A stretch of DNA of 64,000 nucleotides. Origin: CALFVT01 sp039989855 (GTDB lineage Bacteria > Pseudomonadota > Alphaproteobacteria > Caulobacterales > Maricaulaceae). The position numbers and the translations under genes were made by a program. Below the pieces are notes generated by a model. It made no database searches. It saw only the letters and a program-made list of their open reading frames with translations, and was not told the origin of the DNA. Location of the stretch: assembly GCA_039989855.1 (NCBI GenBank), contig JBDXGZ010000001.1, forward strand, positions 124,001 to 188,000, written 5' to 3'. This document shows positions 43,119-51,271 of this stretch, piece after piece. Each line of letters opens with the position of its first letter. Positions within the stretch are counted from its first letter, which is position 1.

Positions 43119-43211
43119 GTGAAACAACTCGTTTTAGATATTAGTGCTGGTATGGTAGCTATAGGATTCGTGTCGACTATTACTATGTGGATTATGGTGA
43201 TAGGGACTTAA
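43119..43211 (+). CDS. 30-residue membrane peptide, candidate SidA-like SOS cell-division inhibitor
   Basis: A GTG at 43119 preceded by a perfect GGAGG (43108-43112) at six bases opens a 30-codon ORF: MKQLVLDISA, then a single hydrophobic helix (GMVAIGFVSTITMWIMVIG), ending at TAA 43209-43211. An SOS box lies just upstream and dnaE starts 16 bases after the stop. This matches what I recall of Caulobacter SidA: an SOS-induced inner-membrane peptide of 29 residues that blocks division through FtsW/FtsN and is, as I recall, encoded next to dnaE. The identification rests on size, topology, regulation and position, not on residue identity. It could instead be an unrelated leader peptide. Confidence 0.7.
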   Translation: MKQLVLDISAGMVAIGFVSTITMWIMVIGT

Positions 43212-43227
43212 CTATCGGGAGTTCACA

Positions 43228-46200
43228 GTGGCTAGAACGCTATCGCCATTTATTCATCTGCGGTCGCGTTCACCTTATTCTATCTTAGAAGGGGCCACAC
43301 AAATTGCGGATATGGCGGCCTATTGTTCGAAGTGGAACATGCCTGCTTTAGCCCTGACCGATACCAATAGTTTGAGCGGTGCACTTGAGTTTTCGCAAAA
43401 GCTCGTCGGTAAGGGAATACAGCCGATCATCGGACTGACTCTGTCCGTGGATATTGGGCGTGATGACCCACTGGCGCGTGGCGGTAAAGAGCCTGACGGG
43501 CAGATTGCACTTTTGGCGCAAAATGATGCGGGTTATCAAAACCTCATGGCCCTCTCGAGTGCGGCCTTTTTAGATATTGATCCGACGGACCTTCCTCATG
43601 TGGAATTAACCCGTATTTTAGAACGCTCTGAGGGTATAATCGCTCTGACGGGTGGCCCAGACGGTGTTTTGTGCAAGCTTGTCCATGCGGGGCAATTAGC
43701 ACAAGCCGAAGCCTATTTAGATCAACTTCATGCTGCCTATGGTGACCGTCTCTATATTGAAATACAGCGCCACGGCATGCCAATAGAGCTTGGAACAGAG
43801 AAGACCTTAGTAGATTGGGCTTACGCCAAAGACATTCCGCTCGTGGCTACCAATGAACCTTATTTCCTCGAGCCAACCATGCACAAAGCGCATGACGCCC
43901 TTTTGGCGATTTCCGAGGGCTCATATATTCTCGAAAAGAACCGACGCAAAGTCACGCCGCAGCATTATTTCAAATCATCTGAGCAGATGGTAGATCTGTT
44001 TAAAGACATGCCAGAGGCGATAGAAAGCACAGTTGAAATTGCTCAGCGCTGTTTTGTGCAGTCTATAGCGCGTAAACCTATCCTTCCGGGGTTTGGTGAT
44101 GAAAATTTGAGTGAGTCCGATATTCTTCGCCAAGAAGCTATTGACGGTCTTGAAGCACGCCTCAAAGCCGTTGAGCCTGCGGCTTCGCGGGAAGACTATT
44201 TTAAGCGTCTCGACTTTGAACTTGGTATTATCGAAGGCATGGGCTTCCCGGGATATTTTTTGATCGTCTCTGACTTTATTAAATGGGCAAAAGATCAAAG
44301 TATTCCTGTGGGGCCGGGACGTGGCTCTGGCGCAGGCTCTGTTGTTGCGTGGGCGTTAACCATTACCGATCTTGACCCGCTGCGATACGGTCTGCTGTTT
44401 GAGCGATTCTTGAATCCTGAACGTGTGTCCATGCCTGATTTCGATATCGACTTTTGCCAAGAGCGTCGCGGCGAAGTTATCAAATATGTGCAAAAGAAAT
44501 ATGGCGCCGATCAGGTCGCCATGATTATTACTTTCGGGACATTGCAAGCGCGTGCCGTTGTGCGCGATGTGGGTCGTGTGTTGCAAATGCCATTAGGGCA
44601 GGTCGACCGTTTGGCGAAGCTTGTGCCGTCAAACCCCGCGAACCCTGTATCATTATCCCAAGCCATTCGTATGGAAAAAGGCCTGCAAGAGGCGCGTGAT
44701 TCAGAGCCTGCGGTGAAAGAGCTGCTCAGTATGGCGCTTGAGCTGGAGGGGCTTTACCGAAACGCCTCAACCCATGCGGCAGGGGTTGTGATTGGCGACC
44801 GTCCTTTGACGGAGCTCGTGCCGCTCTATCTTGACCCGCGTTCTGATATTCCTGCGACGCAATTTTCTATGAAATGGGCGGAAAAAGCCGGCTTGGTGAA
44901 GTTCGACTTTTTGGGTCTGAAAACGCTCACTGTGATTGACCGCGCTTTGGGGTATCTGCGCGCGCAAGGGCGAGAAATTGATCTGGATTCCGTGCCGACA
45001 AGCACCCCGTCCGCCTATAAAAATCTCGCAGATGGCCTATCGGCAGGGGTGTTTCAGCTTGAAAGTTCAGGGATGCGCGATGTGCTTCGCAAAATGGCGC
45101 CCGACTCGATTGAAGAACTAACCGCTTTGATTTCGCTTTATCGTCCAGGCCCGATGAAAAATATCGACAGCTACGTCGATCGTAAATTTGAACGTATTCC
45201 GATTGAATATCCTCATCCAGACTTGGAAGGAATATTAAAAGAGACTTACGGCATTATCATTTACCAAGAACAGGTGATGAAAATCGCGCAGGTTTTGTCG
45301 GGTTATTCTCTCGGGGAGGCGGATATGCTTCGCCGAGCTATGGGTAAAAAGGACAAGGCGGAAATGGACCGCCAAAAGTCACGCTTCATTGACGGCGCTG
45401 TCGAGCGCGGTGTGGAAGGTAAGCAGGCTGGTGATATATTTGAGCTAGTCAATGAATTTGCCGGCTACGGGTTTAACAAATCCCACGCGGCGGCTTACGC
45501 GATGATTTCTTTCCGTACCGCTTATCTTAAGGCAGAGTTCCCCACAGAATTTATCGCGGCATCTATGAGTCTTGATTTAAATAATGTTGAAAAATTAGCT
45601 CAGTTTTACCGCGAAGCTAAACGTATGGAGATGGACGTTCATGCGCCGTGTGTGAACCGCTCTATGGCGGATTTTGACGTGGCAGATGGTGCCGTTCTTT
45701 ATGCGCTAGGTGCGCTTAAAAATGTTGGTCTCGAAGCGATGAGGCATGTTGTTGATGTTCGCAATGATGGGGGACTGTTTAAAAGTCTGGTTGACTTTGC
45801 CAAGCGCGTTGATGCGCGCATTGTCAATAAGCGCTGTTTTGAAAACTTAGCTAGAGGTGGGGCTTTTGACTCGCTTGAGCCAAACCGCGCTAAAGCCTTT
45901 AACGCCGCGGCAACCCTGCAATCTATTGGGTCTCGTGCCACGCAAGAGCGGGAATCCTCGCAAGTTGGGTTGTTTGGCGAAAGTGCTGTTGAAATGGCCG
46001 AGCCTGAATTGCCTGATCCGCGGCCATGGGAATTGGTAGAAAAATTGGATCATGAATTAGGCGCGATTGGGTTTTATTTTGGTGGTCACCCTTTGCAAGC
46101 CTACGAGGCCATGTTGGTGAGCAAGAAGGTGACATTCGCTGCTGATATTGAAGGTGATTACAAGCGCGGAAAGAAAGTTATGCGCCTTGCTGGAGTTGTA

Positions 46201-46683
46201 CGAAAACGCCAAGAGCGCATGTCACAACGTACAAAAAAGAAATTCTGTTACTTGGCGCTATCAGACCCAACGGGTGACTATGAAGTTTTTATTGGCGATG
46301 AGCTGCTTAATAGGTCACGAGACATTATGACGGCTGGGGCTATTGTCGAAGTTCAGGTGAGTGTGGACCAACGGGACGGAGAGTTGAAAATATTTGGTAA
46401 TGCTGTGTCGTCGCTCGATTCAGACGTTCAACAAACTTTAAAAGGCATTATTATACGCTTGCGTGTTGCCAATGATGAGAGCCTTGATGATTTAGCGCAA
46501 ACCATAGAGGCCGTCAAAAATGCACCGTCACGTAAGATTGGATATATCGAAGTAATAGCTCCGATTGAGACGGGGCGGGAGGCTCATTGGCGTTTGCCCG
46601 ATAAAGTCGGGATAGGTGAGAAAGCCCGCGCAGCTCTAAAGTCCTCGAAGTTCATCGAACTTATAGAGGAAGTTTACGCTTAA
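43228..46683 (+). CDS. dnaE: DNA polymerase III subunit alpha
   Basis: Replicative polymerase of 1151 residues. It has an N-terminal PHP domain, the polymerase core with the catalytic aspartates in MPDFDIDFCQERR, the palm motif RGSGAGSVVAWAL, fingers with GYGFNKSHAAAYAMISFRTAYLKAEFPTEF, and C-terminal HhH, OB-fold and tau-binding regions. It is the DnaE1 type in length and motifs, not the mutagenic DnaE2. In the PHP start, HLRSRSPYSILEG, the usual HS pair is RS, so a PHP metal ligand is missing and intrinsic proofreading is unlikely. It begins with GTG and lies directly behind the SOS-controlled small ORF, so part of its transcription may be damage-inducible. Confidence 0.95.
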   Translation: MARTLSPFIHLRSRSPYSILEGATQIADMAAYCSKWNMPALALTDTNSLSGALEFSQKLVGKGIQPIIGLTLSVDIGRDDPLARGGKEPDGQIALLAQNDAGYQNLMALSSAAFLDIDPTDLPHVELTRILERSEGIIALTGGPDGVLCKLVHAGQLAQAEAYLDQLHAAYGDRLYIEIQRHGMPIELGTEKTLVDWAYAKDIPLVATNEPYFLEPTMHKAHDALLAISEGSYILEKNRRKVTPQHYFKSSEQMVDLFKDMPEAIESTVEIAQRCFVQSIARKPILPGFGDENLSESDILRQEAIDGLEARLKAVEPAASREDYFKRLDFELGIIEGMGFPGYFLIVSDFIKWAKDQSIPVGPGRGSGAGSVVAWALTITDLDPLRYGLLFERFLNPERVSMPDFDIDFCQERRGEVIKYVQKKYGADQVAMIITFGTLQARAVVRDVGRVLQMPLGQVDRLAKLVPSNPANPVSLSQAIRMEKGLQEARDSEPAVKELLSMALELEGLYRNASTHAAGVVIGDRPLTELVPLYLDPRSDIPATQFSMKWAEKAGLVKFDFLGLKTLTVIDRALGYLRAQGREIDLDSVPTSTPSAYKNLADGLSAGVFQLESSGMRDVLRKMAPDSIEELTALISLYRPGPMKNIDSYVDRKFERIPIEYPHPDLEGILKETYGIIIYQEQVMKIAQVLSGYSLGEADMLRRAMGKKDKAEMDRQKSRFIDGAVERGVEGKQAGDIFELVNEFAGYGFNKSHAAAYAMISFRTAYLKAEFPTEFIAASMSLDLNNVEKLAQFYREAKRMEMDVHAPCVNRSMADFDVADGAVLYALGALKNVGLEAMRHVVDVRNDGGLFKSLVDFAKRVDARIVNKRCFENLARGGAFDSLEPNRAKAFNAAATLQSIGSRATQERESSQVGLFGESAVEMAEPELPDPRPWELVEKLDHELGAIGFYFGGHPLQAYEAMLVSKKVTFAADIEGDYKRGKKVMRLAGVVRKRQERMSQRTKKKFCYLALSDPTGDYEVFIGDELLNRSRDIMTAGAIVEVQVSVDQRDGELKIFGNAVSSLDSDVQQTLKGIIIRLRVANDESLDDLAQTIEAVKNAPSRKIGYIEVIAPIETGREAHWRLPDKVGIGEKARAALKSSKFIELIEEVYA

Positions 46684-46769
46684 CGGGCTGTTTTTACTTG
46701 TCATGGCCTCTAACTTTCGATTTGAACCATGATTTCATCTCTCACGGCGTTAAAAAGCGCATAAACAGC

Positions 46770-46797
46770 TTGCATATGTTTTTATCGAAGCTATAAG
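46770..46797 (+). promoter_or_regulatory. probable rpsB promoter
   Basis: TTGCAT (46770-46775), 16-base spacer, TATAAG (46792-46797): four of six and five of six consensus bases. The start would be near 46804, giving a leader of about 109 bases that contains the inverted repeats at 46851-46898. Inferred from pattern only. Confidence 0.5.
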
Positions 46798-46850
46798 CCG
46801 CGTTCAATTCGCGTACAGGGAATGGCGTAGACCGTGTTGGTTTGCATCAA

Positions 46851-46898
46851 TTCCGGTGGGACAAATGTCTCCACACCCTGTACTTAGGCCAACCGGAA
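46851..46898 (+). promoter_or_regulatory. structured rpsB mRNA leader, candidate S2 autoregulation site
   Basis: The outer arms TTCCGGT (46851-46857) and ACCGGAA (46892-46898) are perfectly complementary. Inside them GTGG/GACA pairs with TGTC/CCAC around an AA loop, with one bulged base. The outer arm ends just before the ribosome binding site AAGGAG, so folding would control its access. Ribosomal protein leaders of this kind often bind their own protein. I do not match it to a named RNA family. Confidence 0.45.
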
Positions 46899-46912
46899 AA
46901 AGGAGATACCTT

Positions 46913-48082
46913 ATGGCTTTACCAGACTTTTCTATGCGTCAATTACTTGAGGCAGGCGTTCACTTCGGTCACCAGACCCATGCGTGGAATCCTAAGATGG
47001 ATCAATACATCTTTGGTGCACGTTCTAACGTACATATTATTGACCTTTCACAAACTGTTCCATTGTTACACCAAGCCCTCGTGCAGGTTCGTGATGTTGC
47101 AGCTAAAGGTGGACGTGTCCTTTTCGTTGGTACAAAGCGCGCCGCACAAGAGCCTGTGTCTGTAGCGGCTAAGCGTTGTGCGCAATATTACGTCAATCAC
47201 CGTTGGTTAGGCGGAATGATGACAAACTGGAAGACAGTCTCTAATTCTATTGCTCGTCTGCGTGAACTTGAAGCGATGAACGAAAACGGCGGTGCGGCTG
47301 GTTTAACGAAAAAAGAAGGCCTACAGCTTGCTCGTGAAATGGAAAAACTCGACAAGACCCTTGGCGGGATCAAGGATATGGGCGGTAAGCCTGACCTCAT
47401 GTTTGTGATTGATACAAACAAAGAAGGTATTGCGATTAAAGAAGCCCGTCGTTTAGGTATTCCTGTTGTTGCGATCTTGGATTCAAATTGCGATCCTGAA
47501 GCGGCTGATTTCCCAATTCCTGGTAATGATGATGCGACTCGCGCGATTTCATTATATTGCGATTTAATTGCTGACGCTGTTCTTGACGGTATGACACAAG
47601 CACAAGCGAGTGCGGGTGTTGATCTCGGCGCGGCAGCTAATCCTGTTGAGTTGGCGATTGCAGACGTTGCGCCTGTTGCTAAAGCGGCTCCGGCTTCAGT
47701 TGTTGAAGCAGCCCCTGTTGCTGAAGCAGCTCCAGCGCCTGTTACTAAAGCGGCTCCTGCGGCTGAAGAAGAGTCAGAGTATCTACGTGTTACACGTGAA
47801 TATGACGCTGACGTTGACGCCTCTGTTGTGGAAAAAATCGTAAAGCATCTTGGGCCATCCCTCAGCAACCGTGATAGCAAATATGTTGCTTGTTCTGATG
47901 AAACAGAGCTTGAGACGATTGTTAAAGGCTTCATGGTCAAGAAGATGGAAATCACAGACAAAGAAGAAGCTATGGCTAAAGTTAAAGCCGTGTGTTTAAC
48001 AATGAAACCAACACGCATGAAAAACCGCGTGACGTTTTATTACCTCTTAGCTAAAGCCGAAGGCAAGCTAAGCGTATTCTAA
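46913..48082 (+). CDS. rpsB: 30S ribosomal protein S2 with C-terminal DUF2853-like domain
   Basis: Residues 1 to about 230 are a normal uS2: MRQLLEAGVHFGHQTHAWNPKM, NHRWLGGMMTNWKTV and SNCDPEAADFPIPGNDDATRAI. Then comes an Ala/Pro/Val-rich linker (about 250-285) with imperfect EAAPVAEAAPAP-type repeats. The last 100 residues resemble DUF2853, a small soluble protein family: VVEKIVKHLGPSLSNRD, YVACSDETELETIVKGFM and RVTFYYLLAKAEGKLSVF at the very end. The total of 389 residues is far above the usual 250. The frame is open to 46856, but the ATG at 46913 has AAGGAG and begins MALPDFSMRQ. First gene of rpsB-tsf-pyrH-frr. Confidence 0.95.
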   Translation: MALPDFSMRQLLEAGVHFGHQTHAWNPKMDQYIFGARSNVHIIDLSQTVPLLHQALVQVRDVAAKGGRVLFVGTKRAAQEPVSVAAKRCAQYYVNHRWLGGMMTNWKTVSNSIARLRELEAMNENGGAAGLTKKEGLQLAREMEKLDKTLGGIKDMGGKPDLMFVIDTNKEGIAIKEARRLGIPVVAILDSNCDPEAADFPIPGNDDATRAISLYCDLIADAVLDGMTQAQASAGVDLGAAANPVELAIADVAPVAKAAPASVVEAAPVAEAAPAPVTKAAPAAEEESEYLRVTREYDADVDASVVEKIVKHLGPSLSNRDSKYVACSDETELETIVKGFMVKKMEITDKEEAMAKVKAVCLTMKPTRMKNRVTFYYLLAKAEGKLSVF

Positions 48083-48129
48083 AGACAGACCGTCTTAAAA
48101 TTAATATTTGGCCTCCCTACGCGGAGGCC
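48082..48129 (+). other. two hairpins between rpsB and tsf
   Basis: AAGAC/GTCTT (48082-48086 and 48092-48096) and the stronger GGCCTCC/GGAGGCC (48110-48116 and 48123-48129, six-base loop). No T-run follows either, so they are more likely an mRNA stability element or partial attenuator than a full terminator. The position corresponds to where E. coli has an attenuator between the same genes. Confidence 0.45.
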
Positions 48130-48175
48130 TAACCCGTAATATTCGCCCCGTAATACTCGCAAAGGAGATATTCCT

Positions 48176-49102
48176 ATGGCTAAAATCACAGCCGCACTTG
48201 TTAAAGACCTACGTGACAAAACCTCCGCAGGCATGATGGATTGTAAAAAAGCGCTAACTGAAAATGATGGTGACATCGAAGCCGCGATTGATTGGCTACG
48301 TCAAAAAGGTATAGCTAAAGCCGATAAGAAGGCATCACGCGTTGCAGCAGAAGGTCTTGTTGCTATCGCACTGGACGGTACGAAAGGTGCTGTCGTCGAA
48401 GTTAACTCTGAAACTGATTTTGTTGCTCGTAACGAAGCCTTCCAAGGCGCGGTGAGCGAAATTGCTTCACTTGGCCTTACGGCAGGTGGTGACTTTGATA
48501 AGCTAAGCGCTACGACAACAAGCTCTGGCGCTAACGTCACTGAGCATCTTGTTGCGCTTGTTGCTAAGATTGGCGAAAACATGAACCTTCGCCGTACAGA
48601 TTACCTTGAGGTCTCTGACGGTGTTGTGTCAGGTTATATCCATAACGCCGAAGCTGGCAACATGGGCAAAATCGGTGTGCTTGTTGCGCTCGAATCAACA
48701 GGTGACAAAGCTGCGCTTGAGGCTTTGGGCAAGAAAATTGCGATGCATGTTGCGGCAACAAGCCCATTGGCGTTGACACCTGCTGATCTCGACGAAGCGG
48801 TTGTCACGAAAGAACGTGAAATGCTGATTGCAGAAGCGCGCGAATCTGGGAAGCCAGAAGCGATCATTGAGAAAATGGTCGATGGCCGTATGCAGAAGTT
48901 TTTCAAAGAGTCTGTTTTAACGACACAAATCTTTGTTATGGACGGAGAGCGTACGATTGATCAGGTCGTGGCTGATGAATCTAAGTCTCTCGGGGCTGAC
49001 GTTAAGTTAACTGGATTTGTCCGTATGGCGCTCGGTGAGGGTATCGAGAAAAAAGAAGAAGACTTTGCGGCCGAAGTCGCAGCAGCCGTTGCTGGTTCTT
49101 AA
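48176..49102 (+). CDS. tsf: translation elongation factor Ts
   Basis: Guanine-nucleotide exchange factor of EF-Tu (308 residues). The UBA-like N-terminus has VKDLRDKTSAGMMDCKKALTENDGDIEAAIDWLRQKG, and the core begins with the TDFVARNEAF motif that disrupts the EF-Tu magnesium site. AAGGAG precedes the ATG. It is followed by a clear terminator, so pyrH probably has a second promoter. Confidence 0.97.
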   Translation: MAKITAALVKDLRDKTSAGMMDCKKALTENDGDIEAAIDWLRQKGIAKADKKASRVAAEGLVAIALDGTKGAVVEVNSETDFVARNEAFQGAVSEIASLGLTAGGDFDKLSATTTSSGANVTEHLVALVAKIGENMNLRRTDYLEVSDGVVSGYIHNAEAGNMGKIGVLVALESTGDKAALEALGKKIAMHVAATSPLALTPADLDEAVVTKEREMLIAEARESGKPEAIIEKMVDGRMQKFFKESVLTTQIFVMDGERTIDQVVADESKSLGADVKLTGFVRMALGEGIEKKEEDFAAEVAAAVAGS

Positions 49103-49128
49103 TTCTTTAACTTTGATGTAAAAATTCA

Positions 49129-49158
49129 AAACCCCGTGCTAGCGTGCGGGGTTTCTTT
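49129..49158 (+). terminator. rho-independent terminator after tsf
   Basis: AAACCCCG (49129-49136) pairs with CGGGGTTT (49147-49154), eight perfect pairs, with a loop containing GCTAGC. TTT-C-TTT follows the arm. It lies 26 bases after the tsf stop. Confidence 0.85.
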
Positions 49159-49224
49159 CGTTATAAGGGATAAAACCAGATTCGGCGGTTGGGCGTCGAA
49201 TCTTCAATGTTTTGGGAGATTTGC

Positions 49225-49941
49225 GTGGATTATAAATTCCAACGTGTCTTATTGAAAGTCTCGGGTGAGGCCCTCATGGGGTCTCAATCCTACGGGATTG
49301 ATGTCTCAATGACAGAAAAAATCGCTAAAGAAGTCAAGCAGGCTCACGATAATGGATTGCAAATTGCGCTTGTTATTGGCGGCGGGAATATTTTTCGCGG
49401 TTTATCTGCGGCTGCTGGCGGCATAGAACGCTCGACGGCAGACTATATGGGCATGCTTGCAACGGTTATGAATGCACTTGCGATGCAAAGCGCGCTCGAG
49501 CAGCAAGGTGTCCATACGCGGGTTATGTCGGCCATTCCGATGACAACAGTATGTGAGCCTTATATTCGCCGCCGTGCCGTGCGTCACATGGAGAAGGGTC
49601 GTGTTGTGATTTTTGCCGCAGGGACAGGTAATCCATATTTTACAACAGATACGGCTGCGGCCTTACGGGCGGCAGAAATGAATTGCGACGCGCTTCTTAA
49701 AGGCACACAGGTTGACGGTGTTTATGATAGCGATCCGAAAACCAACCCAGATGCCAAGCGTTATGATCAGCTAAGTTACCAAAAGGTTCTTGCGGATGAC
49801 CTTCGGGTTATGGACACATCAGCTGTATCCTTGATGCGAGACAATTCAATCCCCATAATAGTATTTTCTGTCCACATTGAAGGTGGACTAGATTCGGTTA
49901 TGCGCGGAAAAGGTGTATGTACCACAATATCGTCGAGTTAA
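49225..49941 (+). CDS. pyrH: UMP kinase
   Basis: Makes UDP from UMP; hexameric amino-acid-kinase fold (238 residues). Motifs: RVLLKVSGEALMG (ATP loop), IALVIGGGNIFRG, FAAGTGNPYFTTDTAAALRA and KGTQVDGVYDSDPK. The frame opens at 49189, but the GTG at 49225 has GGGAG six bases upstream and gives the usual N-terminus (VDYKFQRVLLK). Between tsf and frr, the classical order. Confidence 0.95.
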   Translation: MDYKFQRVLLKVSGEALMGSQSYGIDVSMTEKIAKEVKQAHDNGLQIALVIGGGNIFRGLSAAAGGIERSTADYMGMLATVMNALAMQSALEQQGVHTRVMSAIPMTTVCEPYIRRRAVRHMEKGRVVIFAAGTGNPYFTTDTAAALRAAEMNCDALLKGTQVDGVYDSDPKTNPDAKRYDQLSYQKVLADDLRVMDTSAVSLMRDNSIPIIVFSVHIEGGLDSVMRGKGVCTTISSS

Positions 49942-49981
49942 GGTCGTAATTTGGCCGGGCAAGACAGCGTAAGGAGACAGT

Positions 49982-50536
49982 ATGTCATTTGATCTAGATA
50001 GCTACCGGAAACGGATGGACGGCGCAGTCGCGTCTTTGAAAACAGAGTTTTCAGGTCTGAGAACAGGCCGTGCAAATACGGCTTTGCTCGATAATATCAC
50101 CGTCAAGGCTTACGGGAGTGAAACACCGTTAAATCAAGTTGGGTCTGTCTCGGTCCCTGAGCCGCGGATGTTGACTGTTAGCGTTTGGGATAAGACGGTT
50201 GTGGCCGCTGTTGAGCGCGCACTTCGTGAAAGTCCGCTTGGGATTAATCCTGTGGTTGACGGGCAAAACCTGCGTATTCCTATGCCGCCTTTGACGGAAG
50301 AGCGCCGCAAGGATCTCACTAAGGTCGCAGGTGGTTATGCTGAAAACGCACGTATCGCTGTTCGTAATGTTCGCCGGGACGCTATGGATACGCTTAAGAA
50401 GCTACAGAAAGATAGTAAGATTAGCGAAGATGATCAGAAGAAATTCGGAGATGATGTGCAAAAGGCAACCGATATGGTTATTGCCAATGTCGATGAGGCC
50501 TTGAAAGTCAAATCTGAAGAAATCATGCAGGTATAA
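49982..50536 (+). CDS. frr: ribosome recycling factor
   Basis: Splits post-termination ribosomes with EF-G. Its 184 residues have the standard length, with the central GLRTGRANTALLDNITVKAYGSETPLNQVGSVSVPEPRML and the C-terminal NVRRDAMDTLKKLQKDSKISEDDQKK. AAGGAG lies before the ATG. The stop is only three bases before the inferred uppS start. Confidence 0.97.
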   Translation: MSFDLDSYRKRMDGAVASLKTEFSGLRTGRANTALLDNITVKAYGSETPLNQVGSVSVPEPRMLTVSVWDKTVVAAVERALRESPLGINPVVDGQNLRIPMPPLTEERRKDLTKVAGGYAENARIAVRNVRRDAMDTLKKLQKDSKISEDDQKKFGDDVQKATDMVIANVDEALKVKSEEIMQV

Positions 50537-50539
50537 AGT

Positions 50540-51268
50540 CTGACGTCTTTCTCCAAATATCACGCTAATTTTCCGTTACATATCGGAATTATCATGGACG
50601 GAAATGGCCGCTGGGCACAATCCCGTCACCGTCCGCGTGTCTTTGGCCATCAACAAGGTGTAAAAACTGTTCGCCGTATTGTCGAAGACGCGGCAGATAT
50701 GGGAATTAAGTATCTAACGCTCTATAGTTTTTCGACGGAAAATTGGACACGTCCTAAAGCGGAAATCGCCGCTCTTTTTCAATTGCTCAAGAAATATGTC
50801 GCGGATGACCTTGAGACACTGAATAAGAATAATGTACGTGTACGTGTCATTGGCTCTCGTGATGGGTTAAGCGATGATCTGCTTGAGACAATTTCAAAAG
50901 TTGAAAGCGTTACAAAAAATAATAGTGAATTTCATCTCAACATTGCCTTTAACTATGGTGGGCGTGATGAAATCATTCGTGCTTTGGGGCGGGCCTCTGC
51001 TGCAGGGTATGATGCGTCTGATATTGATGAAGCCATCATTTCGCAATATCTTGACACGGCAGGGCTACCCGAACCTGAGTTGATTATTCGAACAAGCGGA
51101 GAGCGCCGCGTCTCTAATTTCTTGATGTGGCAAACAGCTTATAGTGAATTTGTTTTCACAGACGTGCTCTGGCCAGACTTTAAACGCGAAGACCTTGAGA
51201 TTGCGATTGCTGAGTTTCAAACGCGTGAACGACGTTTTGGCAACCTTAAAGCAACCGAAGTCGCCTAG
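50540..51268 (+). CDS. uppS: undecaprenyl diphosphate synthase, probable non-canonical CTG start
   Basis: cis-prenyltransferase that makes the C55 lipid carrier for peptidoglycan. The catalytic loop IIMDGNGRWAQSRH, GIKYLTLYSFSTENWTRP and LIIRTSGERRVSNFLMWQTAYSEF are unmistakable. The first ATG (50594) lies inside the catalytic motif, so the key Asp would be residue 2 and the first beta strand would be lost. Upstream, the frame is open only to 50537 and has no ATG, GTG or TTG. CTG at 50540 gives MTSFSKYHANFPLHIGIIMD, the expected N-terminus (242 residues), with AGGT seven bases before it. Alternatives are ATT codons or a sequencing error. Confidence 0.85.
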   Translation: MTSFSKYHANFPLHIGIIMDGNGRWAQSRHRPRVFGHQQGVKTVRRIVEDAADMGIKYLTLYSFSTENWTRPKAEIAALFQLLKKYVADDLETLNKNNVRVRVIGSRDGLSDDLLETISKVESVTKNNSEFHLNIAFNYGGRDEIIRALGRASAAGYDASDIDEAIISQYLDTAGLPEPELIIRTSGERRVSNFLMWQTAYSEFVFTDVLWPDFKREDLEIAIAEFQTRERRFGNLKATEVA

Positions 51269-51271
51269 ACC

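Noticed and set aside
47680..47775. Repeated GCT/GAA-rich codons in rpsB as a tandem repeat array
   Set aside because: It is a low-complexity Ala/Pro/Val linker with imperfect repeats at protein level, not a DNA repeat element.
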